Assembly (NCBI GenBank): GCA_021324935.1
Contig: JAJPIE010000075.1
Span: 92,183 to 156,182, forward strand
Source of the DNA: Acidobacteriota bacterium
GTDB taxonomy: Bacteria; Acidobacteriota; Terriglobia; Acidiferrales; UBA7541
Direction: 5' to 3'
DNA: 64,000 nt
In this document: positions 53,123 to 64,000 of the stretch, piece by piece
Position numbering within the stretch: the first letter of the stretch is position 1
Layout of the letters: every line of letters begins with the position of its first letter
Notes under the pieces: generated by a model
The model's database searches: none
Seen by the model: the letters and a program-made list of their open reading frames with translations, nothing else
What the model was told of the DNA's origin: nothing
Translations under genes and position numbers: made by a program

Positions 53123-54367
53123 ATGTCTGATCGCGAGCAGTTTTTGCGGCAGGTGGAGCGACTTGCCGAAAGCCATGTCCTTCATGGTTCCGAGTCGCTT
53201 TGCAAGCTCCTGCGCTATCTCGCGCACCATGCACTGGAGCATCCCGGCACACCTCTCAAAGAATACCAAATCGCCACAGAAGAGTTCGGCCGACCCTCCG
53301 ACTTCGATCCCGCCGTCGACTCCATGGTGCGGGTGCAGGCCGGCCGCTTGCGATCCAAGCTGGTGGAATATTACGCGGGTGAAGGCGCGGAGGACCCTGT
53401 ACGGATTGATTTGCCCAAAGGCACATACACCCTCGCCTTTCATAAGCGCGATGGCGCCTCGCGATCCAATGACCACCATGGCGTGGCGGCCCACGACCAC
53501 TCAGGCCTGGCGGATACCCCTGTGCCTCGCGTCTGGGCCCTCAGCGTAGCGGTGCTGGCTTTATTGCTGGCAGCTTCCCTCGCTGCTCTTTATGTGACGC
53601 GCCACGATGCGGTGCCGCCCGCGGTTGCGGCAAGCGGCTCCGCTTCTCCCGCATTTCAGGCTTTCTGGAAACCCTTCCTGATCGGACCCGAAGAACCTTG
53701 GGTGGTCTTCAGCAACGCCGCCTTCGTCGGCCGGCCGGAAACCGGCATGCGCTACTACAATTCAGCCCACGACTCCAAAGACTCGGTCTGGGATCACTAC
53801 ACCGGCGTCGGCGAAGTCCTCGCGGTCCATAATCTCGACCAGGTCTTCAGCGCCTTGCATCGCAACCTGCGCGTGAAGCGCGGCAGCCTGTTTTCCCTCG
53901 ATGACGCAAAAAACACCGACCTGATTTTTGTCGGTTCGCCCTCGGAAAATCTCACCCTCCTGGAAATTCCCGGAACTCATGAATTTGTGTTTCAGCGCCT
54001 GAAAGAAGGTCCGCGCAAAGGCGACCTGGCGGTTGTGAATGTACACCCGCAGGAGGGGGAACAGAAAGCCTACCTGGCCAGCCCGTACAGTGTTCCCCTT
54101 TCGGAAGATTACGCCGTGATCGCCTTGATTCCCGGACTGAATCCGTCGCGCTGGGAAATGATCATCGCCGGCACCACCACGTTTGGCACACAAGGCGGCG
54201 TCGAATACGTTTGCCGCGAGCAGTCCGTGCAGGAGTTGCTGCTGCGTCTTTCGGTTTCCGATGCCGGGGAGGTCAAACCCTTTGAAGCCCTGTTGCACGT
54301 AAAGATCGCCAAGGGCGTTCCCGTGGAATCCAACCTCGTCTCCCTGCGCAAGATCCCCTCGCAGTAG
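53123..54367 (+). CDS. CadC-like winged-helix membrane regulator
   Basis: This 414-residue protein has an N-terminal DNA-binding-type domain of the Acidobacteriota 'adenylate cyclase/CadC-like' class (residues 1-112). It includes KLLRYLAHHALEHPG, FDPAVDSMVRVQAGRLRSKL and DLPKGTYTLAFHK. A single membrane helix (about 138-160) and a periplasmic C-terminal domain (about 175-410) follow. The domain order suggests a one-component transmembrane regulator. Its targets are probably the neighbouring receptor or GH15 genes, though this is inferred only from position and upstream GTTAC motifs. Confidence 0.82.
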   Translation: MSDREQFLRQVERLAESHVLHGSESLCKLLRYLAHHALEHPGTPLKEYQIATEEFGRPSDFDPAVDSMVRVQAGRLRSKLVEYYAGEGAEDPVRIDLPKGTYTLAFHKRDGASRSNDHHGVAAHDHSGLADTPVPRVWALSVAVLALLLAASLAALYVTRHDAVPPAVAASGSASPAFQAFWKPFLIGPEEPWVVFSNAAFVGRPETGMRYYNSAHDSKDSVWDHYTGVGEVLAVHNLDQVFSALHRNLRVKRGSLFSLDDAKNTDLIFVGSPSENLTLLEIPGTHEFVFQRLKEGPRKGDLAVVNVHPQEGEQKAYLASPYSVPLSEDYAVIALIPGLNPSRWEMIIAGTTTFGTQGGVEYVCREQSVQELLLRLSVSDAGEVKPFEALLHVKIAKGVPVESNLVSLRKIPSQ

Positions 54368-54596
54368 GACGCTCTCAAATTGCTGTAACTTTCCCCTGCA
54401 ACACTACATCACAGCCAGTGTCTTGTGATACAGTGCAGCCACAGTTTTTGGGTCCTGCCTGGCCGTGGTACATCGTTGTGAGCTGCGAGAAAAGTTAGCC
54501 CTATATGAAGTACAATGCACGGCGTTTTCCTGTGTCTGGCGCCCCCGGCGGGCGAAGTTCCTAAGGTGCCCCGCCGAACCCCGCGAAGGAGCCCTT

Positions 54597-56651
54597 GTGA
54601 GTCCTCAAAATATCGACCAGCTTTGTATCGACACCATTCGCACCCTCTCCATCGACGCGGTGCAGCAGGCCAATTCCGGGCATCCCGGCGCTCCCATGGG
54701 GCTCGCTCCGGTGGTTTATTCATTGTGGCAAAGCTTTCTCCGCTACGATCCTGCCGATCCGCTCTGGCCTAACCGCGACCGCTTCGTGCTTTCCGCCGGC
54801 CATGCTTCGATGCTCCTCTATTCCACCCTGCATCTTGCAGGCGTCCGCCGCGTCGATGAAAAAGGAGAGGTAACCAAGGACCTCTCGGTTTCGATGGACG
54901 ACATCAAGCGCTTCCGCCAGCTCGGCAGCCGCACTCCAGGCCATCCCGAATCCCACCTTACCACCGGCGTTGAGACCACCACCGGCCCCCTCGGCCAGGG
55001 CGTGGCCAACAGCGTCGGCATGGCCATTGCCGGTAAATGGCTCGCGGCAAATTTCAATCAACCCGGTTTCGAAATTTTCAATTTTCGCGTCTATTCGATC
55101 TGTGGTGACGGTGACTTGATGGAAGGCGTGGCCGGAGAAGCGGCTTCGCTCGCCGGTCATCTTGCCCTCGGAAACCTTTGCTGGATTTACGACAACAACC
55201 GCGTCACTCTCGACGGTCCGGCAAGCTGGTCGTTCAGCGAAGACGTCATGACGCGATTCGTGGGCTATGGTTGGAATGTCACGCGCGTCTCCGATGCCAA
55301 CGATCTCCTGCAGCTTTCGCGCGGCTACAAAACCTTCCTGAACACCGCCGACAAGCCCACGCTCATCGTCGTCGACAGCCACATCGGTTACGGCTCCCCG
55401 CACAAGCAGGATTCCTACGAAGCGCACGGCGAACCCCTTGGCGAAGCCGAAATCAAGCTCGTGAAAGAGAATTACGGCTGGCCGGTGGACGCGAAATTCC
55501 TGGTCCCCGACGGCGTCTACCAGCAATTCCAGAACGGCGTCGGCGCCCGCGGGAGCAACGAACGCAACGCCTGGAATGCCCTCTTTGCCGATTATTCGAA
55601 GAAATTTCCCGAACTGGCCGCGCGCCTCAACAAGATGCTGAAGCACGAACTGCCCGACGGCTGGGACAAAAATCTCCCCGTCTTCCCGCCCGACCCAAAA
55701 GGCATGGCCACCCGCGAAAGCTCCGGCAAGGTGCTCAACGCGCTGGCACAAAGCATCCCGTGGCTCATTGGCGGCTCCGCGGACCTCGCCAAGTCCAACA
55801 AGACCAATCTCACTTTCAATGGCGCGGGCGACTTCCTCACCAACGAATACAATGGCCGCAATATTCACTTCGGCGTTCGCGAACATTGCATGGGGGCGGC
55901 CACCAACGGCCTTACCCTTACCGGCGTCCGCGGCTTCTGCGCCACATTCTTCAATTTCAGCGACTACATGCGCGCCAGCATGCGCCTGGCCGCGCTCATG
56001 GAATTGCCCGTACTGTTCATCTTCACGCACGATTCCATCGGCGTCGGCGAAGACGGCCCCACGCACCAGCCCGTCGAGCAGCTTGCTGCCTTTCGCGCCA
56101 TGCCCAATATGCTCGTCTTCCGGCCTGGTGATGCCAACGAAGTCACCGAATGCTACAAACTTGCCATGCAGCAGAAACACCGGCCCTCCACGCTGGTCTT
56201 TAGCCGCCAGGCCATGCCCACGCTGGACCGCGCGAAATTCGCTCCCGCCGCCGGCACGGCAAAAGGCGCTTACGTCGTTGCCGACGCCGATGGCGGCAAG
56301 CCGGACGTCATCCTCCTCGGTACCGGCACGGAATTGCAGCACTGCGTCGCCGCTTGGGAAAAACTTAAAGCCGAAGGCATCCAAGCCCGCGTGGTCAGCA
56401 TGCCCTGCTGGCAGATTTTCGAAGAGCAAGACGCTGCTTACAAGGAAAGCGTGCTCCCCGCTTCGGTCACCGCCAGGGTCTCCATCGAGATGGCCTCGAC
56501 TCTCGGCTGGGACCGCTACGTCGGCCCCAAGGGCATCATGATCGGCATGCGCAGCTTCGGCGCGTCCGCTCCATTGAAAGACTTGCTGAAAAAATTTGGC
56601 TTCGAGCCGGAAAACGTGGTCGCTGCCGCCAAGAAGCTCCTGGGTAGGTGA
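54597..56651 (+). CDS. tkt: Transketolase
   Basis: This 684-residue enzyme has the ThDP-binding motif GDGDLMEG...LCWIYDNN (about residue 160), the N-terminal [14 protein letters not shown], and the C-terminal [20 protein letters not shown] with the transketolase His and Glu. It transfers two-carbon ketol groups in the non-oxidative pentose-phosphate pathway. The start is a GTG at 54597 preceded by GAAGGAG. A longer frame to 54465 is unsupported. It is the first gene of the pentose-phosphate operon and its stop overlaps a possible GTG start of rpiB. Confidence 0.95.
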   Translation: MSPQNIDQLCIDTIRTLSIDAVQQANSGHPGAPMGLAPVVYSLWQSFLRYDPADPLWPNRDRFVLSAGHASMLLYSTLHLAGVRRVDEKGEVTKDLSVSMDDIKRFRQLGSRTPGHPESHLTTGVETTTGPLGQGVANSVGMAIAGKWLAANFNQPGFEIFNFRVYSICGDGDLMEGVAGEAASLAGHLALGNLCWIYDNNRVTLDGPASWSFSEDVMTRFVGYGWNVTRVSDANDLLQLSRGYKTFLNTADKPTLIVVDSHIGYGSPHKQDSYEAHGEPLGEAEIKLVKENYGWPVDAKFLVPDGVYQQFQNGVGARGSNERNAWNALFADYSKKFPELAARLNKMLKHELPDGWDKNLPVFPPDPKGMATRESSGKVLNALAQSIPWLIGGSADLAKSNKTNLTFNGAGDFLTNEYNGRNIHFGVREHCMGAATNGLTLTGVRGFCATFFNFSDYMRASMRLAALMELPVLFIFTHDSIGVGEDGPTHQPVEQLAAFRAMPNMLVFRPGDANEVTECYKLAMQQKHRPSTLVFSRQAMPTLDRAKFAPAAGTAKGAYVVADADGGKPDVILLGTGTELQHCVAAWEKLKAEGIQARVVSMPCWQIFEEQDAAYKESVLPASVTARVSIEMASTLGWDRYVGPKGIMIGMRSFGASAPLKDLLKKFGFEPENVVAAAKKLLGR

Positions 56652-56656
56652 GGAAC

Positions 56657-57112
56657 ATGAAAGTCGTTATCGGCTCTGATCACGCCGGATTCCAGCTCAA
56701 GAACGCCATGGGCACCCTGCTCGCTTCGCTCGGTCATGAGGTGATCGACGTCGGCGCTTACAATGAAAACCCTTCCGATTACCCGGACTTCGCCGAAGCC
56801 GTGGGCCGAGCTGTCCTTGATGGCCGCGCCGAACGCGGCGTGCTGATCTGCGGCAGCGGGGTGGGTGCCAGCGTCGCCGCCAACAAGATCGTCGGCATTC
56901 GCGCTGGCATGTGCACGGACACCTACTCCGCCCACCAGGGCGTGGAGCACGACAATATTAATGTCCTTGTGCTGGGCTCGCGCATCACAGGAGAGAAGCT
57001 CGCCGAAGAGCTGGTGCGCGCGTATATGGGCGCGAACTTCACCAATGAGGAGCGCCATGTCCGCCGCCTTGCCAAAGTGAAGGCCATCGAAGACAAGATG
57101 TGCCAGCGCTGA
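56657..57112 (+). CDS. rpiB: Ribose-5-phosphate isomerase B
   Basis: This 151-residue RpiB/LacAB-family protein begins [17 protein letters not shown] and carries [15 protein letters not shown] and [17 protein letters not shown], which includes the catalytic Cys and His regions. It interconverts ribose-5-phosphate and ribulose-5-phosphate. I used the ATG at 56657. A GTG at 56648 overlapping the tkt stop is also possible. Confidence 0.94.
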   Translation: MKVVIGSDHAGFQLKNAMGTLLASLGHEVIDVGAYNENPSDYPDFAEAVGRAVLDGRAERGVLICGSGVGASVAANKIVGIRAGMCTDTYSAHQGVEHDNINVLVLGSRITGEKLAEELVRAYMGANFTNEERHVRRLAKVKAIEDKMCQR

Positions 57113-57187
57113 TTTCCGAATCGCCCCCTGCCCCGCGGGAGCGTAAAATTGAAGTCCGGGCCAGTTTGACTATAAAGGAGAAGTGCC

Positions 57188-58354
57188 ATGACAACCTCTG
57201 CAACGCTGCCGAATACCGGAAGCCAGTCGGCGTCGAATCCGCTGAAGGGTCTCCTCGCCTACGGTCAGTCTCCCTGGATGGACTACATCCGCCGCGATCT
57301 GCTCACCGGGGGCGGGCTGAAGAAGATGATCGCGGAGGATGGCCTGCGCGGCATGACCTCGAATCCCGCGATTTTCGAAAAGTCCATCACCGGCAGCGCG
57401 CTCTATAACGACATTCTGGATTCGCCCGAAGCCAAGTCCCTCAACGCCAAGCAACTCTTTGAAAAAATCGCCATCCGCGACGTGCAGGATGCCTGCGACA
57501 TCTTCAAGCCCGTTTACGACGAATCGAAGCATCGCGACGGCTACGTCAGCCTGGAAGTCTCGCCGTTTCTCGCCAACGACACCAACGGCACTCTCGAGGA
57601 AGCGCGGCGCCTCTGGAACGCCGTCAATCGCCCGAACCTGATGATCAAGGTTCCCGCCACGCCCGAAGGTGTGCCGGCCATCCGCCAACTTCTCGAAGAG
57701 GGATTGAACATCAATATCACGCTGCTTTTCGCCCAAGCCGCCTACGAAAAAGTCGCCTAAGCCTTCATCGCCGCTCTCGAAGCCCGCGCCGCCAAGAGCC
57801 AGAGCATCAATCACATCGCCAGCGTCGCCAGCTTCTTCGTCAGCCGCATCGACACTTTGATCGATTCCAAGATTGACGCCATGCTGAAAACCGCCTCCGG
57901 CGATGCCAAAGCGCTCCTCGAAAGCCTCCATGGCACCATCGCCATCGCCAACGCCAAACTTACCTACAAGAAGTATCAGGAACTCTTCGGCGGACCGCGC
58001 TGGAAGGCTTTGGCAGCCAAGGGCGCCCAGACGCAGCGCCTGCTCTGGGCCAGCACCAGCACCAAGAATCCCAAGTATCGCGACGTCATCTACGTCGAAG
58101 AGCTCATCGGCGCGGATACCGTTGACACCATTCCTCCAGCCACCTTTGACGCCTTTCGCGATCACGGCAAGTTACGCCCCAGCCTTACCGAGGACGTCGC
58201 CGGCGCCGCCAGGCACATGGAAAATCTCGCCAAGGCCGGTATCTCCATGAAGGAAGTTACCGATCAATTGCTGACGGACGGCGTGCGCCTCTTTGCCGAT
58301 GCCTTTACCACGCTTCTCGCCGCCACCGGGAAGAGCGCAGGAGTGAAAGCGTGA
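57188..58354 (+). pseudogene. tal: Transaldolase interrupted by an in-frame TAA
   Basis: The reading frame encodes a 388-codon transaldolase, but codon 191 (57758-57760) is TAA, where family members have a charged or small residue after EKVA. Translation continues in the same frame with AFIAALEARAAKSQSINHI and a full C-terminal domain (RWKALAAKGAQTQRLLWAST, KYRDVIYVEELIG). The catalytic Lys154 (LMIKVPATPE) lies before the stop, but most of the barrel lies after it, so a truncated product would be inactive. The gene ends with a GTG overlap into pgi. Possible explanations are a sequencing error, a recent nonsense mutation or readthrough, and I cannot decide between them from this sequence. Confidence 0.88.
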
Positions 58355-60066
58355 GCCTCAACAAAATCTCCTACAAACTTCCGGCGGATCTGGATGCGGG
58401 TGTCAACGCCTCTCTCGCCGACTGGAAATCCAATAACAAAGTGGCGCGCCTGTGGCAGAAGGACTCCACACTATGGACCGGCGCCGACGAGGCCCAGTGG
58501 CTCGGCTGGCTGAACGTCACCGAGGAACAGCTCAAGACCATCGGCGCCCTCAAGAAGCTCGCCACGGAGATCAAAAAGGCGAAGTTTCGCCACGCACTGC
58601 TGCTCGGCATGGGCGGCTCCAGCCTTTGCGTCGAGGTTCTGCGCCTCACCTTCGGCAAATTCGGCGGCTTTCCCGAACTTCACGTGCTCGATTCCACCGA
58701 TCCGGCGCAAATCAAGGCCATTGAGAAAAAACTAGACCTGAAAAAAACTATCTGCATCGTTTCTTCGAAATCCGGCAGCACGCTCGAGCCCAACATCTTC
58801 AAGCAATACTTCTTCGAGCGCATCAAGCAAAATGTCGGTGAAAAAGAAGCCGGCAGTCGCTTCATCGCCATCACCGATCCGGGCTCGAAAATGGAACAGG
58901 TGGCCACCAACGATCGATTCCGCTACATTTTCCACGGCGTCCCCAGCATTGGCGGCCGCTACTCCGCGCTCTCGCACTTCGGCACCGTGCCTGGCGCGAT
59001 CATGGGCCTCGACCTCGCAAAATTCTTGAAAACCACCCAGCAGATGGTCAAGGCTTGCGGTCCAGCAACTGCTCCAGAGAAAAATCCCGGCGTCATCCTC
59101 GGGACTATCCTCGGCGTTGCCGCCAATCATGGCCGCGACAAAATCACCATTTTCACTTCTCCCGGAATTTCCGATCTTGGCGCTTGGCTCGAACAGCTCA
59201 TCGCCGAATCCACCGGCAAGGTCGGCAAGGGCATCATCCCCGTCGATCGTGAAAAAATCGGCAAGCCCGCTGTCTACGGCAACGATCGCGTCTTCGCCTA
59301 CGTGCGCCTCGCCAGGGAAAACAACCGCGCCATGGATCAAGCCGTCACCGCCCTCGAAAAAGCTGGGCATCCCGTGGTTCGCATCGTCGTCGGGGCCAAG
59401 ATGGACCTCGGCCAGGAATTTTTCCGCTGGGAAATTGCCACCGCTACGGCAGGCTCCGTGATCGGCATCAATACTTTCAACCAGCCCGATGTAGAAGCCA
59501 GCAAGATTGAAACGCGGAAACTCACCAGCGAATACGAAGCCACCGGCAAGTTGCCGTCCGAGGCTCCCTTCTTCGAAGATCAGGGCCTGAAGCTTTTTGC
59601 CGACGAGAAGAACGCCGCCGTGCTCAAAAACAATTCCGGCCTCGCAAGTGTGCTTCGTTCGCACCTTGGCCGCATCGGCGCAGGCGATTATTTCGCCCTC
59701 CTCGGATATATCCAGATGAACGACGCGCACGAAAAAGCGCTGCAGGCCATCCGCCACCAGGTGCGCGAAGCGAGAAAATCCGCCACCTGCCTCGGCTTCG
59801 GCCCGCGTTTCCTCCATTCCACCGGCCAGGCCTATAAGGGCGGGCCCAACTCCGGCGTGTTTCTGCAAATCACCTGCGATGACGCCGCGGACATCCCCGT
59901 CCCAGGCCAGAAGTACACCTTCGGCATCGTCAAAGCCGCCCAGGCGCGGGGAGACTTTTCCGTGCTTTCCGAACGCGGCCGCAGGGCCTTGCGCGTGCAT
60001 CTTGGCAAAAATGTAAAAGGCGATCTCGCAAAACTCGCCAAAGCGGTGAAGCAGGCTCTGGCATAG
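58351..60066 (+). CDS. pgi: Glucose-6-phosphate isomerase
   Basis: This 571-residue enzyme contains [20 protein letters not shown], the sugar-phosphate loop [13 protein letters not shown], and the catalytic region [20 protein letters not shown] with GLDLAKFL. Its length and sequence match the isomerase half of the transaldolase-isomerase fusions known in bacteria. Here it is a separate gene that overlaps tal by GTGA. The GTG start at 58351 fits this translational coupling. It links glycolysis with the pentose-phosphate pathway. Confidence 0.94.
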   Translation: MSLNKISYKLPADLDAGVNASLADWKSNNKVARLWQKDSTLWTGADEAQWLGWLNVTEEQLKTIGALKKLATEIKKAKFRHALLLGMGGSSLCVEVLRLTFGKFGGFPELHVLDSTDPAQIKAIEKKLDLKKTICIVSSKSGSTLEPNIFKQYFFERIKQNVGEKEAGSRFIAITDPGSKMEQVATNDRFRYIFHGVPSIGGRYSALSHFGTVPGAIMGLDLAKFLKTTQQMVKACGPATAPEKNPGVILGTILGVAANHGRDKITIFTSPGISDLGAWLEQLIAESTGKVGKGIIPVDREKIGKPAVYGNDRVFAYVRLARENNRAMDQAVTALEKAGHPVVRIVVGAKMDLGQEFFRWEIATATAGSVIGINTFNQPDVEASKIETRKLTSEYEATGKLPSEAPFFEDQGLKLFADEKNAAVLKNNSGLASVLRSHLGRIGAGDYFALLGYIQMNDAHEKALQAIRHQVREARKSATCLGFGPRFLHSTGQAYKGGPNSGVFLQITCDDAADIPVPGQKYTFGIVKAAQARGDFSVLSERGRRALRVHLGKNVKGDLAKLAKAVKQALA

Positions 60067-60118
60067 CGTTCGGCGTTTCATATTCATTTCTCGCGGAGGA
60101 ATCTCAATACAACTCGGC

Positions 60119-61126
<1,008 letters not shown>

Positions 61127-61170
61127 GCCGCGAGGCCGAAAATCGCGCGCCCTTTCGAGGACAAACGCTC

Positions 61171-62737
<1,567 letters not shown>

Positions 62738-62741
<4 letters not shown>

Positions 62742-63511
62742 TGACCGCCGCGGCCCAGCGCGACATCCGCATCCTGGCGGATCCCGCGGCGGTCACGCGC
62801 CGCGCGGCGGATGAATTCGTCAAAGCCGCGTCGCAAGCCGTGGCCAGGAAAGGCGTCTTCAACGTTGCGCTGGCCGGCGGTTCCACGCCCAAGGCGCTCT
62901 ACGCGTTGCTCGCTGATGATTCCGCCTATCGCAGCAAAGTCCCCTGGGACAAGCTCCGCGTCTTTTTCGGTGACGAGCGCCACGCCCCGCCAGACAGCAA
63001 CGAAAGCAATTTCCACATGGCCAGCGAAGCGCTCTTCTCCAAGGGAGTGCTCAAGTCCGAACAGATCACTCGTATCAAGGGCGAATACGCGGATACGGAA
63101 AAGGCCGCGCTCGAATACCAGCAAGCCCTCCGCGACTCTTTCAAACTGCGCGAGGGCGAGTTTCCCCGCTTCGATCTCATCCTGCTGGGCATGGGCGATG
63201 AAGGCCACACCCTTTCGCTTTTCCCCGGCACAAAAGCATTGCAGGAAACCCGCCGCGCCGTCGTCCGCAATTGGGTCGGCAAGCTTTACACCGAACGCAT
63301 CACGCTGACCGCCGCTGCCGCGAATCACGCCAGCCAGGTAATGTTCCTGATCACCAAGGCGGACAAGGCGCCGGCATTGAAAGCCGTGCTCGAGGGACCC
63401 TATGAGCCCGAGCAACTTCCGGCGCAATACATTCAGCCGCTCAGCGGCAACGCCCTCTGGCTCATCGACCGCGACGCGGCTAAAATGCTTACTGTTGGAG
63501 TTCGCGAGTAA
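62738..63511 (+). CDS. pgl: 6-phosphogluconolactonase
   Basis: This 257-residue enzyme of the NagB/RpiA-like fold has [38 protein letters not shown] (catalytic His region) and [19 protein letters not shown]. It hydrolyses 6-phosphogluconolactone to 6-phosphogluconate, completing the oxidative branch with zwf and gnd. It overlaps the zwf stop by ATGA, consistent with coupled translation. Confidence 0.94.
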
Positions 63512-63689
63512 GCGGAATGCAGTTTTTCATCTTTTAGTTGTTTGTTTGTGACTGGAGTCGCTATACCTTTCTTCGCTTTCGGCTGTAGACTGTGGGCTGT
63601 GGACCCGTTTCCGCCCTGTTTAAAGCCGTCCGGCGTTCTTGCTGATTTCTGATCGTTGTTCACAGATTACTTTCTTCCAGGAGCTTCCC

Positions 63690-64000
63690 ATGGCAACCGC
63701 AACTCTCGGCAACATCGAACAACTTCTCGGCGCCAAGGCCGAATCGCTTCTCGGCTTCAAGAACCCCAAAATTTCCCGGGACCGCCTGCATCTCCCCGGC
63801 CCCGATTTCATCGATCGTGTCTACGCCGCCTCCGACCGCAACCTCCGTGTGCTCACCAATCTTCAGCGAATGTTCGGCAACGGCCGCCTCGCCAACACCG
63901 GTTACCTCTCCATTCTGCCCGTCGACCAGGGAATCGAGCACTCCGGCGGCGCCAGCTTCGCCAAGAATCCCGACTATTTCGACGGCGAAAACATCGTCAA
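63690..64000 (+). CDS. Fructose-bisphosphate aldolase class I (partial)
   Basis: The first 103 residues of a DhnA/FbaB-type class I aldolase are present and the window ends inside the gene. The signature LPVDQGIEHS is clear and an upstream GGAGC lies a few bases before ATG 63690. It is separated from pgl by 178 bases, which hold no gene, so it may have its own promoter. It would link the pentose-phosphate products with lower glycolysis. Confidence 0.9.
   Translation, partial: MATATLGNIEQLLGAKAESLLGFKNPKISRDRLHLPGPDFIDRVYAASDRNLRVLTNLQRMFGNGRLANTGYLSILPVDQGIEHSGGASFAKNPDYFDGENIV

Noticed and set aside
54720..56429. 569-codon minus-strand open frame opposite transketolase
   Set aside because: Shadow of a certain gene.
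57758..57760. Selenocysteine or pyrrolysine readthrough in tal
   Set aside because: The codon is TAA, not TGA or TAG, and no SECIS-like structure was visible.

Overview
The window is a high-GC, gene-dense bacterial chromosome segment. Its content points to Acidobacteriota, most likely a soil or sediment member of Terriglobia or a close relative. The evidence is two very large TonB-dependent receptors of the carboxypeptidase-regulatory (Oar-like) type, a CadC-like winged-helix regulator with a membrane anchor, many multiheme cytochromes c, a pyrophosphate-type phosphofructokinase and a GH15 glucan hydrolase. This placement is an inference from gene content, because no rRNA or marker gene is present. 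I see no transposase, integrase, phage gene or CRISPR array.

Layout. 1-7.0 kb: Band 7 membrane protein, small lipoprotein, site-2-type protease, methyltransferase, phosphoesterase and a pentaheme cytochrome. 7.2-14.3 kb: a DinB-like protein, then a redox operon made of a NuoE-NuoF fusion, a giant iron-sulfur protein carrying two cyclic-nucleotide-binding domains, a cytochrome b-like membrane protein and a decaheme cytochrome. 14.4-21.4 kb: aldo/keto reductase, TonB proteins (one behind a good sigma-54 promoter), an odd receiver/ATPase protein, phosphofructokinase, a DJ-1 family protein and a HAD phosphatase. 21.7-27.9 kb: an outer-membrane barrel gene followed by a 1288-residue ten-heme cytochrome with a beta-propeller, a candidate extracellular electron conduit. 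28-41 kb: GlcG/HbpS-like lipoprotein, DUF1906 protein, tautomerase, soluble transhydrogenase, a histidine kinase with its sigma-54 activator, universal stress protein, cupin, NapH-like ferredoxin, alpha-hydroxyacid oxidase and a small porin. 41-54 kb: two TonB-dependent receptors around an acid phosphatase, tRNA-Leu(UAA) and a GH15 enzyme, then a membrane regulator. 54.6-64 kb: a sugar-phosphate operon, tkt-rpiB-tal-pgi-gnd-zwf-pgl, followed by a class I fructose-bisphosphate aldolase cut by the window edge.

How it fits together. The central theme is moving electrons between NAD(P)H and heme or iron-sulfur carriers. The pentose-phosphate operon would supply NADPH, the soluble transhydrogenase would exchange NADPH and NADH, and the NuoEF-like operon and the barrel-cytochrome pair would be electron outlets. 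The TonB-dependent receptors, TonB proteins and GH15 enzyme fit uptake of complex carbohydrate.

The most notable observations are the iron-sulfur protein with embedded cyclic-nucleotide sensors (and a missing cluster ligand), the barrel plus propeller-cytochrome pair, three separate anomalies in the pentose-phosphate operon (in-frame stop in tal, one-base deletion in zwf, apparent AUA start in gnd), and a purine-rich repeat lying directly after three stop codons.
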